This document shows, in pieces, positions 43,510-52,326 of a stretch of DNA of 64,000 bases. Under the pieces are notes generated by a model that saw only the letters and a list, made by a program, of their open reading frames with translations, searched no databases and was not told where the DNA came from. Positions within the stretch are counted from its first letter, which is position 1; each line of letters opens with the position of its first letter. Made by a program: the position numbers and the translations under genes. This DNA is from Rhodocyclaceae bacterium (GTDB lineage Bacteria > Pseudomonadota > Gammaproteobacteria > Burkholderiales > Rhodocyclaceae): positions 33,769 through 97,768 of the forward strand of contig JADFDU010000001.1 of assembly GCA_018262775.1 (NCBI GenBank). Reading direction: 5' to 3'.

Positions 43510-44421
43510 ATGAAAAAAATCGCCGTGCTGCAGGCACTGACTTTGTCCGCTGGCCTGCTGGCTGCCCTGCCGGCCTTCGCCCTCGACGGCACACTGAAGA
43601 AGATCAAAGACAGCAGCGCCGTCACCATGGGCGTGCGCGAGTCCTCCGGCGGCCTCTCCTTCACGCTCGGCGACGGCAAGTTCGCCGGCTTCCATGTCGA
43701 GCTGTGCCAACGCGCGCTGGCGGACATCCAGAAGCAGCTGGGTCTGACCAAGCTGGACATCAAGTACCAGCCGGTCACCTCACAGAACCGCATTCCGCTC
43801 GTGCAGAACGGCACGGTGGATATCGAATGCGGCTCGACCACCAACAACGTCGCCCGCCAGAAGGACGTGGCTTTCGCCGACACCACCTATGTCGAGGAAG
43901 TGCGCATCGCCGTCAAGGCAAATTCCGGCATCACCTCCATCGCCCAGCTCAACGGCAAGAACGTCGCCACCACCACCGGCACCACCTCCGTGCAGCACCT
44001 GCGCAAGCATGAACGCGCCGCCGGCGTGAAATTCAACGAGGTGTACGGCAAGGACCATGCCGACAGCTTCCTCCTGCTCGAGTCCGATCGCGCCGACGCC
44101 TTCGTCATGGATGGCCAGATCCTTGCCGGCAACATCGCCAAATCGAAGAACCCGGCGGCCTTCAAGATCGTCGGCGAAGTGCTCTCCGTCGAGCCGATCG
44201 CCATCATGGTCAGAAAAGGCGACCCGGCCTTCAAGAAAGCCGTCGATGACAGCCTTCAAGCACTGATGAAGTCCGGCGAGATTGCCAAGATCTACGACAA
44301 GTGGTTCATGCAGCCGATTCCGCCGACGAACACGCGCATCGGCCTGCCGGCGTCCGAAGCGACGAAAGCGGCCTGGGCCCATCCCAACGACAAGCCGATG
44401 GAAGACTACGCGAAGAAGTAA
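43510..44421 (+). CDS. gltI: Glutamate/aspartate ABC transporter substrate-binding protein
   Basis: The 303-residue periplasmic protein has a signal peptide ending at AFA (about residue 21). It belongs to the family 3 solute-binding proteins: SVRESSGG-like start (GVRESSGGLSF), GFHVELCQ, and VDIECGSTTNNVARQ, the Glu/Asp-binding signature of GltI. AGGAGA lies before the ATG. It is the first gene of gltIJKL. Confidence 0.9.
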   Translation: MKKIAVLQALTLSAGLLAALPAFALDGTLKKIKDSSAVTMGVRESSGGLSFTLGDGKFAGFHVELCQRALADIQKQLGLTKLDIKYQPVTSQNRIPLVQNGTVDIECGSTTNNVARQKDVAFADTTYVEEVRIAVKANSGITSIAQLNGKNVATTTGTTSVQHLRKHERAAGVKFNEVYGKDHADSFLLLESDRADAFVMDGQILAGNIAKSKNPAAFKIVGEVLSVEPIAIMVRKGDPAFKKAVDDSLQALMKSGEIAKIYDKWFMQPIPPTNTRIGLPASEATKAAWAHPNDKPMEDYAKK

Positions 44422-44463
44422 GACGCACTTCCTAAACATCGAGCCGCGCAGCGGCGAACAACC

Positions 44464-44500
44464 GTCACCCCCTTCCCCCGGAAGGGGAGCGGGGGGAAGG
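44464..44500. repeat. C/G-rich hairpin after gltI
   Basis: CCCCTTC (44469-44475) pairs with GAAGGGG (44481-44487); the following G-run allows alternative pairings. It resembles the repeat at 3851-3896. Hairpins after binding-protein genes commonly protect the upstream mRNA and lower expression of the permease genes. Confidence 0.55.
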
Positions 44501-44506
44501 TAGTTC

Positions 44507-45250
44507 ATGGCCACCTGGGACTGGCAGGTTTTCTGCAAGGACACCATCGACGGCAAGATCGTGCCGGGCTGCTTCGGCGGTTCCGGCGACACCACCTACC
44601 TTGACTGGCTGCTCTCGGCCTGGGGCTGGACGCTTTCGGTGTCGTTGCTGGCGCTGCTGGTGGCGCTGGCGCTGGGCGCACTCATGGGCATCCTGCGCAC
44701 CACGCCGCACCGCGGACTGGTGCTGCTGGGCAATGCGTGGACCGAGCTGTTCCGCAACATCCCCCTGCTGGTGCAGATTTTTCTCTGGTACCACGTCGTG
44801 CCGGCGCTGATCCCGCCCCTGCGCGGCGTACCCAGCTTCATCCTGGTGGTGCTGGGCCTTGGGCTGTTCACCTCGGCGCGCATCTCCGAGCAGGTGCGTG
44901 CCGGCATCCAGTCGCTGGCGGGGGGGCAGCGCATGGCCGGGCTGGCGATGGGCTTCACCCTGCCGCAGACCTACCGCTACGTGCTGCTGCCGATGGCGTT
45001 CCGTATCATCATCCCGCCGCTCACCAGCGAGTCGATGAACATCATAAAGAATTCATCGGTGGCCTTCGCCGTCAGCATCTCCGAACTCACCCTCTTCGCC
45101 CTGCAGGCGCAGGAGGAGACCTCGCGCGGCATCGAGGTCTACCTGGCGGTCACCGGGCTGTATTTCATATCCGCCTTCGCCATCAACCGTGCCATGCTGT
45201 TCGTCGAAAATCGCATGCGCGTGCCGGGCATGATCGGGGGCGGGACATAA
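44507..45250 (+). CDS. gltJ: Glutamate/aspartate ABC transporter permease
   Basis: The 247-residue inner-membrane permease of the HisMQ type has an amphipathic N-terminus and about five helices. The coupling loop (EQVRAGIQSLAGGQRMAGLAMGF) bears the EAA motif that docks the ATPase. It pairs with gltK as a heterodimer. Its stop TAA overlaps the gltK ATG by one base. Confidence 0.9.
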   Translation: MATWDWQVFCKDTIDGKIVPGCFGGSGDTTYLDWLLSAWGWTLSVSLLALLVALALGALMGILRTTPHRGLVLLGNAWTELFRNIPLLVQIFLWYHVVPALIPPLRGVPSFILVVLGLGLFTSARISEQVRAGIQSLAGGQRMAGLAMGFTLPQTYRYVLLPMAFRIIIPPLTSESMNIIKNSSVAFAVSISELTLFALQAQEETSRGIEVYLAVTGLYFISAFAINRAMLFVENRMRVPGMIGGGT

Positions 45251-45918
45251 TGCTGACTTTGGACTTCGCATTCCTCACGCCGGCAGTCATCTCCGGCTAT
45301 ATCGTCAAAGGCTTCATCTTCTCGCTGCAACTGACGCTCATCGCCATGCTCGGCGGCATCATACTGGGCACCCTTCTGGCGTTGATGCGCCTCTCGAGCA
45401 AGCCCTGGCTAATCCTGCCGGCAGCGGGCTACGTGAACACCATGCGCAGCGTTCCGCTGGTGATGGTGATCCTCTGGTTCTTCCTCCTCATCCCCCTGGT
45501 GATCGGGCGGCCGCTCGGTGCTGAGGTTTCCGCCATCATCACCTTCACCCTGTTCGAGGCAGCGTACTACTCCGAGATCATGCGCGCCGGCATCCAGAGC
45601 ATCTCCCGCGGCCAGGTTGCCGCCGGCTACGCGCTGGGCATGAGCTACAGGCAAACCATGGGCCTCATCGTGCTGCCGCAGGCCTTCCGCAACATGCTGC
45701 CGGTGCTGCTCACGCAGACCATCATCCTCTTCCAGGACACCTCGCTGGTGTATGCCATCGGCGCCTACGACCTGCTCAAGGGTTTCGAGATCGCCGGCAA
45801 GAACTTCAACCGCCCGGTCGAAACCTATCTGGTAGCCGCCGTGTTGTACTTCGTCATCAGCTTCAGTCTGTCGATGCTGGTGAAAAAACTTCAGCAGCGC
45901 ATCGCAATAATCCGCTAG
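45250..45918 (+). CDS. gltK: Glutamate/aspartate ABC transporter permease
   Basis: The 222-residue permease with EAA loop (EIMRAGIQSISRGQVAAGYALGM) is the second membrane half of the transporter. The start at 45250 gives TAATG coupling to gltJ. A longer in-frame extension upstream only shadows gltJ. Confidence 0.9.
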   Translation: MLTLDFAFLTPAVISGYIVKGFIFSLQLTLIAMLGGIILGTLLALMRLSSKPWLILPAAGYVNTMRSVPLVMVILWFFLLIPLVIGRPLGAEVSAIITFTLFEAAYYSEIMRAGIQSISRGQVAAGYALGMSYRQTMGLIVLPQAFRNMLPVLLTQTIILFQDTSLVYAIGAYDLLKGFEIAGKNFNRPVETYLVAAVLYFVISFSLSMLVKKLQQRIAIIR

Positions 45919-45931
45919 CCGGAACGCCATC

Positions 45932-46666
45932 ATGCCCATGATCGAAATGAAGAACGTCAGCAAATGGTACGGCGAATTCCGCGTGCTGACTGAATGCACG
46001 ACACAGGTGGAGAAGGGCGAGGTCATCGTCGTCTGCGGACCCTCCGGCTCGGGAAAATCCACTCTCATCAAGTGCGTCAATGGCCTCGAACTCTTTCAGC
46101 AAGGCGATATCCTCGTCAACGGTATTTCCGTTGGCGATACGAAAACCAACCTGCCGAAGCTGCGCGCCCGCGTCGGCATGGTGTTCCAGCACTTCGAACT
46201 GTTTCCGCACATGACCATCACCGAGAACCTCTCGATCGCCCAGATCAAGGTGCTGGGGCGGAGCAAGGATGAGGCCACAGAGCGCGGCCTCAAGCTGCTG
46301 GAGCGGGTAGGCCTCAAGGAGCAGGCCGCCAAGCATCCCGGCCAGCTCTCCGGCGGCCAGCAGCAGCGCGTCGCCATCGCCCGCGCCTTGTCCATGGACC
46401 CGATCTGCATGCTCTTCGACGAACCCACCTCGGCGCTCGACCCGGAGATGATCAACGAGGTGCTCGACGTCATGGTGGAACTGGCGCAGGAGGGCATGAC
46501 CATGATGGTGGTGACGCACGAGATGGGCTTTGCGCACAAGGTCGCACACCGTGTCGTCTTCATGGATCAAGGTAAAATCGTCGAGGACGACAAAAAAGAC
46601 GCTTTCTTCGGCAGCCCGCGCTCCGAGCGCGCGCAGCAGTTCCTTTCCAAGATCCTCCACCATTAA
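45932..46666 (+). CDS. gltL: Glutamate/aspartate ABC transporter ATPase
   Basis: The 244-residue ATPase has Walker [10 protein letters not shown], signature LSGGQQQR, Walker [15 protein letters not shown] and the switch His (VVTHEM). Close to the 241 residues of E. coli GltL. It completes the importer; the NYN-domain gene follows after 10 bp. Confidence 0.93.
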   Translation: MPMIEMKNVSKWYGEFRVLTECTTQVEKGEVIVVCGPSGSGKSTLIKCVNGLELFQQGDILVNGISVGDTKTNLPKLRARVGMVFQHFELFPHMTITENLSIAQIKVLGRSKDEATERGLKLLERVGLKEQAAKHPGQLSGGQQQRVAIARALSMDPICMLFDEPTSALDPEMINEVLDVMVELAQEGMTMMVVTHEMGFAHKVAHRVVFMDQGKIVEDDKKDAFFGSPRSERAQQFLSKILHH

Positions 46667-46676
46667 GGGAATCGTC

Positions 46677-47489
46677 ATGGCCGCACAGAACGAAACGAAG
46701 AACATGGCGCTGTTCTGCGACTTTGAGAACGTCGCACTCGGCGTACAGGAAGCAAAGTACGAGCGCTTCGACATCCGCAAGGTGCTCGAACGCCTGCTGC
46801 TCAAGGGCAGCATCGTCGTCAAGAAGGCCTACTGCGACTGGGCGCGCTACAAGGACTTCAAGGCGCCCATGCACGAGGCCGCCTTCGAGCTGATCGAGAT
46901 CCCGCACGTGCGCCAGTCCGGCAAGAACTCCGCCGACATCCGCATGGTGGTGGACGCCCTAGATCTGTGCTACACCAAGGCGCACGTCGACACCTTCGTC
47001 ATCATCAGCGGCGACTCCGACTTCTCGCCGCTGGTGTCCAAGCTGCGCGAGAACAACAAGCTGGTGATCGGCGTCGGTGTAAAGAAGTCAACCTCCGATC
47101 TCCTCATGGCCAACTGCGACGAGTTCATCTACTACGACGATCTGGTGCGCGAGGAGGAAACAAAGAAGCGCGCTGCGAAGAAACGCCCGGCGAAGCCGAA
47201 AGCGGCGCCGAAGAAAGAAGGCGGCGAGTCTGCAGAGGACGAGGACCGCAAGCAGGAAGCACTCGATCTCGTTCTGGAAACCATCGAGGCGCTTATCGTC
47301 GAGCGCGCCGGCGAACCGATTTGGGGATCCATGATCAAACCGGCCATCCAGCGCCGCAAACCGGGTTTTACCGAGTCTTATTACGGCTTCAAATCGTTTG
47401 GCCAACTGCTTGAAGAGGCACAGGCGCGGCACCTAATCGAATTACAGCGCGACGAGAAATCCAGCAACTACATCGTGCGCATCATCTGA
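46677..47489 (+). CDS. NYN-domain RNase-like protein with C-terminal OST-HTH/LOTUS domain
   Basis: The 270-residue protein has an N-terminal NYN (PIN-like) domain with the acidic residues in place: FCDFENVALG, KNSADIRMVVDAL and IISGDSDFSPLV. A Lys/Ala-rich linker (about 160-190) leads to an OST-HTH/LOTUS domain (about 195-270; GEPIWGSMIKPAIQRRKPGF, YGFKSFGQLLE). This is the LabA/DUF88 layout, and LOTUS domains bind RNA. It may be an RNA-processing or RNA-decay factor. It lies 10 bp after gltL, so it is probably cotranscribed, with no evident functional link. Confidence 0.85.
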   Translation: MAAQNETKNMALFCDFENVALGVQEAKYERFDIRKVLERLLLKGSIVVKKAYCDWARYKDFKAPMHEAAFELIEIPHVRQSGKNSADIRMVVDALDLCYTKAHVDTFVIISGDSDFSPLVSKLRENNKLVIGVGVKKSTSDLLMANCDEFIYYDDLVREEETKKRAAKKRPAKPKAAPKKEGGESAEDEDRKQEALDLVLETIEALIVERAGEPIWGSMIKPAIQRRKPGFTESYYGFKSFGQLLEEAQARHLIELQRDEKSSNYIVRII

Positions 47490-47668
47490 CATCGACAGCG
47501 GGGGAAATGGGAGGTGAGGTATGGCCTTGGGGAATGGGCAGGCTCAGGGATGCGGACATACGTTCTGTTCGGTAGCCGGGGCCGCGTTCGCTTGAAAGTC
47601 AGCCTCCCGCATACGGCGACAGACTGCCTGCGGGAATTGGAACAGACCACGTTTCCATTGCGGTACCA

Positions 47669-48091
47669 TTAAAACTTCACGGCCCGCATCTTCAATCGCC
47701 GGGCGTTTGCAGCCAGGGTCGCATCAAGAGTGGCGATCGCCTTCGTGCCCGCTTCCAGCGCAACGGCAAGGTGAAGCGCATCGCCGGCGCGCAGGCCATG
47801 TGCCTGTTGCCGCGCCAGCCGCGCACCCTCCCGGAAGGCCTCCCGACTCACCGTAACCAGTCGCAGGCCTGATTCGCAGAACGCCTCGAAGCCGCGCCAT
47901 GCTGCTCGCGCGTCCTTTGCCGAGAGCACCCCGGATCGCTCCTTGAGCGAAAGCGCGCTGGCGAACTCGGTCATGATCCAGTCGGATGACAACAGCGGAT
48001 CGGCACAGGTCTCGAACCACGCGTCGACGGCCGCGCTGGCCGGCTCACGTATGAACAGCGGAACGACGGCGCTTGTGTCGAAATAGATCAT
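47669..48091 (-). CDS. vapC: PIN-domain ribonuclease toxin VapC
   Basis: The 140-residue PIN protein has the acidic residues of the active site (MIYFDTSAVVP; MTEFASALSL; GDALHLAVALE; IATLDATLA). It probably cleaves tRNA or rRNA when free of antitoxin. The start codon shares one base with the vapB stop (TGATG). The 180 bp to the convergent NYN gene hold only a weak hairpin (TCCCGCA...TGCGGGA). Confidence 0.9.
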   Translation of the reverse strand: MIYFDTSAVVPLFIREPASAAVDAWFETCADPLLSSDWIMTEFASALSLKERSGVLSAKDARAAWRGFEAFCESGLRLVTVSREAFREGARLARQQAHGLRAGDALHLAVALEAGTKAIATLDATLAANARRLKMRAVKF

Positions 48092-48345
48092 CAGTAGCGT
48101 GCCTCTTTGCGCATCTTCTCGACCACCGGTTCGGTTTCCGGCATGGCTTCGCGCAATTTGCGCGTCTGCACGAGAAATGCAGTTTTGTCGAAGGGTCTGG
48201 TCGGCACCAAGGTGATCTCGCCGCGCGCTGTCACTTCCGCCTCGACGCTGTCCCCCTCGCGCAGCCCCGCCTTGCGAACCCATTCGTTGGGCAGCCGCAC
48301 CGCCAGACTATTGCCCCATTTCGCCACCTGCAATCGCACATTCAT
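48091..48345 (-). CDS. vapB: AbrB/MazE-type antitoxin VapB
   Basis: The 84-residue protein has an N-terminal AbrB swapped-hairpin DNA-binding domain (VAKWGNSLAVRLPNEWV, then LREGDSVEAEV) and a C-terminal tail that would bind VapC. AGAGG precedes the ATG at 48345. A frame extending upstream runs through the operator repeats and is not needed. Confidence 0.9.
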   Translation of the reverse strand: MNVRLQVAKWGNSLAVRLPNEWVRKAGLREGDSVEAEVTARGEITLVPTRPFDKTAFLVQTRKLREAMPETEPVVEKMRKEARY

Positions 48346-48360
48346 GATTCGAGCCTCTAT

Positions 48361-48390
48361 GTATATCCGTGTATATCCGTGTATATCCAT
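48361..48390 (-). promoter_or_regulatory. vapBC operator: three tandem 10-bp repeats
   Basis: GTATATCCGT, GTATATCCGT and GTATATCCAT follow each other without gap, directly upstream of vapB. A 10-bp period puts all copies on one face of the helix, as expected for cooperative binding of the VapB-VapC complex. The adjacent AT-rich stretch (TTAGCATAATTA) could hold the promoter. Confidence 0.65.
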
Positions 48391-48400
48391 GTTAGCATAA

Positions 48401-49345
48401 TTACAGCCCCGGATCGCTCCCCTCCTTGCCACCCAGCGCCGACTCCACCATGCGGCGCGTCAGGTGAGGTGCGAATAGTTCGATGAAGGTATAGGCATAG
48501 CTGCGCAGCCAGGCGTTCCTGTGGATGCCGATGCGCGTGGTGGCCGACTCGAACAGGTGGGCGGCATCCACCGCACGCAGCTCCTTATCCGCCCCCGGAT
48601 CGTAGGCCATATAGGCGACGATGCCGATGCCCAGCCCCAGCGCCACGTAGGTTTTGATGATGTCGGCGTCGAGAGCCGTCAGTACCACATTCGGCGCAAG
48701 GCCGCGCCCGGCGAAAGCCTTGTTGATCTGGCTGCGGCCGGTGAAGGCGAAGTCGTAGGTGATGATCGGGTATTTCGCGATCGCCTCCAGCGTCAGCGGC
48801 TTCGCCTTGAGGATGGGGTGATTCGGCGGCGCGATGACGCAGCGGTTCCACTGGTAGCAGGGCAGCATGACCAGATCATTCTGCTCGGCGATGGCTTCGG
48901 TGGCGATGGCGATATCCGCCGCGCCGCCCAATACGTATTCGCACACCTCGGCCGGACTGCCCTGGCGCAGGCTCACCCGCACGTTCGGGTGGCACTGCAT
49001 GAACTGTTGCACGACAGACGGCAGGACGTAGCGTGCCTGGGTGTGAGTGGTGGCGATGGCCAGCGTGCCGGACTCCTCGGCACCGAATTCCTTGCCCACG
49101 CTGCGCATGTTGTCGAGGTCACGCAGCATGCGCTCGGCGATCTTCAACACCTCCCGCCCTGGATCCGTAATGGCGGTGAGGCGTCTACCCTGGCGCACGA
49201 AGACCTCCACGCCGAGTTCTTCCTCCAACAGGCGAATCTGCTTCGACACGCCCGGCTGCGAGGTATGCAAGACTGCGGCGGCCACGGAGACGTTGAGGCC
49301 GCTGCGGGCGACCTCGAAGACATAGCGCAGTTGCTGTAGATTCAT
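48401..49345 (-). CDS. cysB: LysR-type regulator CysB
   Basis: The 314-residue protein matches the CysB N-terminus (MNLQQLRYVFEVARSGLNVS; TSQPGVSKQIRLLEEELG) and has a ligand-binding domain that in the family senses O- or N-acetylserine. It is divergent from the TauE/SafE gene and the sulfate-reduction operon, which it probably activates under sulfur limitation. vapBC lies downstream on the same strand. Confidence 0.92.
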   Translation of the reverse strand: MNLQQLRYVFEVARSGLNVSVAAAVLHTSQPGVSKQIRLLEEELGVEVFVRQGRRLTAITDPGREVLKIAERMLRDLDNMRSVGKEFGAEESGTLAIATTHTQARYVLPSVVQQFMQCHPNVRVSLRQGSPAEVCEYVLGGAADIAIATEAIAEQNDLVMLPCYQWNRCVIAPPNHPILKAKPLTLEAIAKYPIITYDFAFTGRSQINKAFAGRGLAPNVVLTALDADIIKTYVALGLGIGIVAYMAYDPGADKELRAVDAAHLFESATTRIGIHRNAWLRSYAYTFIELFAPHLTRRMVESALGGKEGSDPGL

Positions 49346-49433
49346 TTCTCGACTCTATATAGCTAACGGTTATTTAATACTAACATCAAAGTATTTTTCT
49401 ATTCTATAGGCCGTCGATACCATTCGCCTCACC
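49346..49433 (+). promoter_or_regulatory. Divergent cysB / sulfate assimilation control region
   Basis: This is an AT-rich 88-bp gap in otherwise GC-rich DNA. An inverted repeat AATACT-N8-AGTATT (49376-49395) gives ATAC-N10-GTAT, a LysR-type box, and is a likely CysB site. TATTCT/TATAGG around 49401-49410 may be the -10 for the rightward operon. Confidence 0.6.
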
Positions 49434-50207
49434 ATGAATGAGGCCTACACACTTTCCGGATTCGCCGTCGGCGCCATCGTCGGCCTGACCGGCGTCGGCG
49501 GCGGCGCGCTCATGACGCCACTGCTGGTGCTGCTGTTCGGCGTGCCCCCGGCCACGGCGGTGGGCACCGATCTCCTCTACGCCACGCTGACCAAAGCCGG
49601 CGGCACGGCGGTACATGCCAGGCACCACACGGTGGACTGGCGCGTCAGCGGACGGCTGGCCGCGGGCAGCCTGCCCGCTGCTGCGCTGACGCTCGCCTCG
49701 GTCTGGTACTTCGATGTCGACCGCGGCCTCTTCTCGCACCTGATTTCAGGTGCGCTCGGCGTGGCGCTACTGCTCACCGCCGCCGCGCTCGTCTTCAAGG
49801 CGCGCGTACAACGCTTCGCCCTGGATCACCTCTCCGACGCCTGGCATATGCGCCGCGCCAAGCTAATCACTATGGCAGTCGGGGCGCTGCTCGGCGTGCT
49901 GGTCTCGCTCTCCTCGGTGGGCGCCGGCGCGCTCGGCGCCACCGCTCTGCTGTTCCTCTACCCGACCCTGCCAACGGTGCGCATCGTCGGCACGGACCTC
50001 GCCCATGCCGTGCCACTGACCCTGATCGCCGGCCTCGGCCACTGGCTGCTCGGCAACATCGACTGGTCGTTGCTTGCATACTTGCTGCTGGGTTCGTTAC
50101 CCGGCATCTGGCTCGGCAGCCACTTCGCGGTGAAGGTGTCTGAGCGCTGGCTGTGCTCAGGCCTCGCGGCGCTGCTTGTCCTCATTGGAACAAAGCTGGT
50201 TTTTTGA
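49434..50207 (+). CDS. TauE/SafE (DUF81) membrane permease
   Basis: The 257-residue permease has about seven to eight helices in two homologous halves, each opening with a glycine-rich loop (GAIVGLTGVGGGALMTPLL; GALLGVLVSLSSVGAGALG). In sulfur operons this family moves sulfate, sulfite or organosulfonates. As first gene of the sulfate-reduction operon it may be the sulfate importer or a sulfite safety valve; sequence cannot decide. Confidence 0.82.
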   Translation: MNEAYTLSGFAVGAIVGLTGVGGGALMTPLLVLLFGVPPATAVGTDLLYATLTKAGGTAVHARHHTVDWRVSGRLAAGSLPAAALTLASVWYFDVDRGLFSHLISGALGVALLLTAAALVFKARVQRFALDHLSDAWHMRRAKLITMAVGALLGVLVSLSSVGAGALGATALLFLYPTLPTVRIVGTDLAHAVPLTLIAGLGHWLLGNIDWSLLAYLLLGSLPGIWLGSHFAVKVSERWLCSGLAALLVLIGTKLVF

Positions 50208-50220
50208 AAAGGGAAACATC

Positions 50221-52314
50221 ATGACGACCCAACTCGCCCCCCTCGTCCCCCTCGCCGACGCCGACGAAATCGTCCACTACGAAGCGGCGCTCGCCCGCTA
50301 CCTCGACCTGGAACTCGACGCCGAGCGCTTCACTGCCCTGCGTCTGCAGCAGGGCGTGTACGGCCAACGCCAGGAGGGCGTGAACATGGTGCGCATCAAG
50401 CTGCCGGGTGGCCGCCTCGACCCCGCGCGGCTGGCGGCCATCGCCGAGGTTGCCGAGAAGCATGTGCCGCAACAGGTGGTGCACATCACCACACGGCAGG
50501 ACATCCAACTGCACCACGTGCCGCTGACGGAGACCGGCGCCGTGCTGCGCCGCCTCGCCGAGGACGGCGTGACGACGCGCGAGGCCTGCGGCAACACCAT
50601 CCGCAACATCACCGCCTGCCCGCTCGCCGGCGTCTGCCCACGGGAGCACACCGATGTCAGCCGACATCTCGACGGCGCGGTAGCGCACTTCCTGCGCAAC
50701 CCGCTCAACCAGCAGATGCCGCGCAAGTTCAAGGTCAGCTTTTCCGGCTGCGAGGCGGACTGCGCCCAGGGCCTGATCCACGACCTCGGCATCGTCGCCA
50801 CGCAACAGGGCGAGAGCAGCGGCTTCACTGTGCTCGCCGGCGGCGGCCTCGGCCACAAGCCGCACGAGGCCATCACCGTCGCCGAGTTCATCGAGGAGCG
50901 CGACCTGCTGCCAGCCATGGAAGCCGTCATCACGCTGCACAACAAGTATTCAGCTCGGACGAAGCGCGCCAAATCGCGCGTCAAGTTCCTGGTGGACCGC
51001 TTCGGCGAGACCGGCTTCATCGAGCGCTTCAATGAAGAGTTCGCGCGCACGCGGGCGGCGCTCGCCGGCAAGCCGGCGCCACGAGGCGAGTGGCGCGCGG
51101 CCACGCGCGGTCCGGTGCCCGGCCCATGTGCGCCCCGCGTATTTTTTGCCCAGAAGCAAGCGGGACTGCACGTCGTTCCTCTCGCCGCGCCGCTCGGTCA
51201 GCTCACCTCCGTCCAGTTGCAGGGTCTTGCCGCCCTGCTCGGCGAATTCGGTCTGGCTGATGTGCGCACCACCCAGGATCAGAACCTGATCGTGCTCAAC
51301 GTGCCGGCCGCATGGATCTCACCCCTGACCGCGCGCCTGGCCGAACTCGGCCTGAAGACGCCGCAGGCAGGTGACAACGTTGTCGCCTGCCCCGGCAGCT
51401 CGACCTGTCGCCTCGGCATCACCGCCTCGATGCACATCGCGCCGAAGCTCTCCGGCGGCAAGCACGATCTGCGCATCCGCGTCTCCGGCTGTCACAACGG
51501 CTGCGCGCAGCCGGAATCGGGCGACATCGGCATCTACGGCGAGGGCAAGCGCCAGCACGGCAAGCTGATCCCGCACTACCAGATGTACTTCGGCGGCGAC
51601 GGCACCAGCGCCTGCGGTTCGATCGCCCTGAAGGGACCGTCAATCCCGGCGGCCCGCATCGAGCAGGCCATCCAGCGCATACAAAAGGTCTATGACGAAG
51701 AACACGTCGAGGGCGAGCGCTTCTTCGGCTGGGCGCAGCGCCAAGGAGCCGGGCGCTTCCAGTCCCTGCTCGCCGACCTGACCCAGGTATCGCGCTTCGA
51801 ACTGGCGAAGCTCACGCGCGACCATGGCGACGCGGCAGATTTCCACGTCGTTTCGCTCGGCGGCGGCGAATGTGCCTCAGCCACCGACGTCGCCATCGGC
51901 CGTGCCTTCTTCGACGCTGCGCACGAACGCAGCTATCGCGAGGCCTTCACCTTCCAACGCAAGTATGAGGATGCGGCGGCCTGCGCCGAGGCCCAACTCA
52001 AGCTGGTCGGTGGCGGCCTGGCCAGCTTCCTCGGCGGCAAGGCGAAGGAACTCGCCGACATTGCCGCCGTGCTGCAGGGACTGACTTTTGCGGAAGCGCT
52101 CGGCAACCGCCTCAGCCACCTGGCCGGCGCGTTGGCCGGCCTTGTCGAGGCCGCCGAGGCGGAAGTGCATCGGGTCTTCGTCGAGATCGACCTGTGGATC
52201 GTCGACGCCGCTGCCCTGTGCCAGTCGCACGACCCGCAACTCGACCTGCGCGGCGCCCTGCCCGCCGTTCCTGCACCGCGTCCAACACGCCAGACCGCAG
52301 CCGCGGTTGCCTGA
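50221..52314 (+). CDS. Sulfite reductase hemoprotein with duplicated cysteine motifs and C-terminal extension
   Basis: The 697-residue siroheme/iron-sulfur protein would reduce sulfite to sulfide. The C-terminal repeat carries the classic ligands Cys390-x5-Cys396 and Cys424-x3-Cys428. The N-terminal repeat, normally degenerate, also has Cys133-x5-Cys139 and Cys177-x3-Cys181. The protein extends about 150 residues beyond the usual end (from about 540) with a helical region that I do not recognise. There is no cysJ flavoprotein nearby, so a ferredoxin or other donor is likely. Gene order (transporter, this gene, cysH, cysD, cysN) supports assimilatory sulfite reduction. A nitrite reductase is less likely. 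Confidence 0.82.
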   Translation: MTTQLAPLVPLADADEIVHYEAALARYLDLELDAERFTALRLQQGVYGQRQEGVNMVRIKLPGGRLDPARLAAIAEVAEKHVPQQVVHITTRQDIQLHHVPLTETGAVLRRLAEDGVTTREACGNTIRNITACPLAGVCPREHTDVSRHLDGAVAHFLRNPLNQQMPRKFKVSFSGCEADCAQGLIHDLGIVATQQGESSGFTVLAGGGLGHKPHEAITVAEFIEERDLLPAMEAVITLHNKYSARTKRAKSRVKFLVDRFGETGFIERFNEEFARTRAALAGKPAPRGEWRAATRGPVPGPCAPRVFFAQKQAGLHVVPLAAPLGQLTSVQLQGLAALLGEFGLADVRTTQDQNLIVLNVPAAWISPLTARLAELGLKTPQAGDNVVACPGSSTCRLGITASMHIAPKLSGGKHDLRIRVSGCHNGCAQPESGDIGIYGEGKRQHGKLIPHYQMYFGGDGTSACGSIALKGPSIPAARIEQAIQRIQKVYDEEHVEGERFFGWAQRQGAGRFQSLLADLTQVSRFELAKLTRDHGDAADFHVVSLGGGECASATDVAIGRAFFDAAHERSYREAFTFQRKYEDAAACAEAQLKLVGGGLASFLGGKAKELADIAAVLQGLTFAEALGNRLSHLAGALAGLVEAAEAEVHRVFVEIDLWIVDAAALCQSHDPQLDLRGALPAVPAPRPTRQTAAAVA

Positions 52315-52326
52315 AGAGAAATCCAT

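Noticed and set aside
47521-47595. A 24-codon frame with a good ribosome site after the NYN gene
   Set aside because: Too short and without a recognisable motif; a GGAGGTGAGG tract before an ATG can occur by chance in G-rich DNA.
48361-48390. Coding extension of vapB through the tandem repeats
   Set aside because: An in-frame extension exists, but the antitoxin fold begins at 48345, where a ribosome site is present; the repeats fit an operator.
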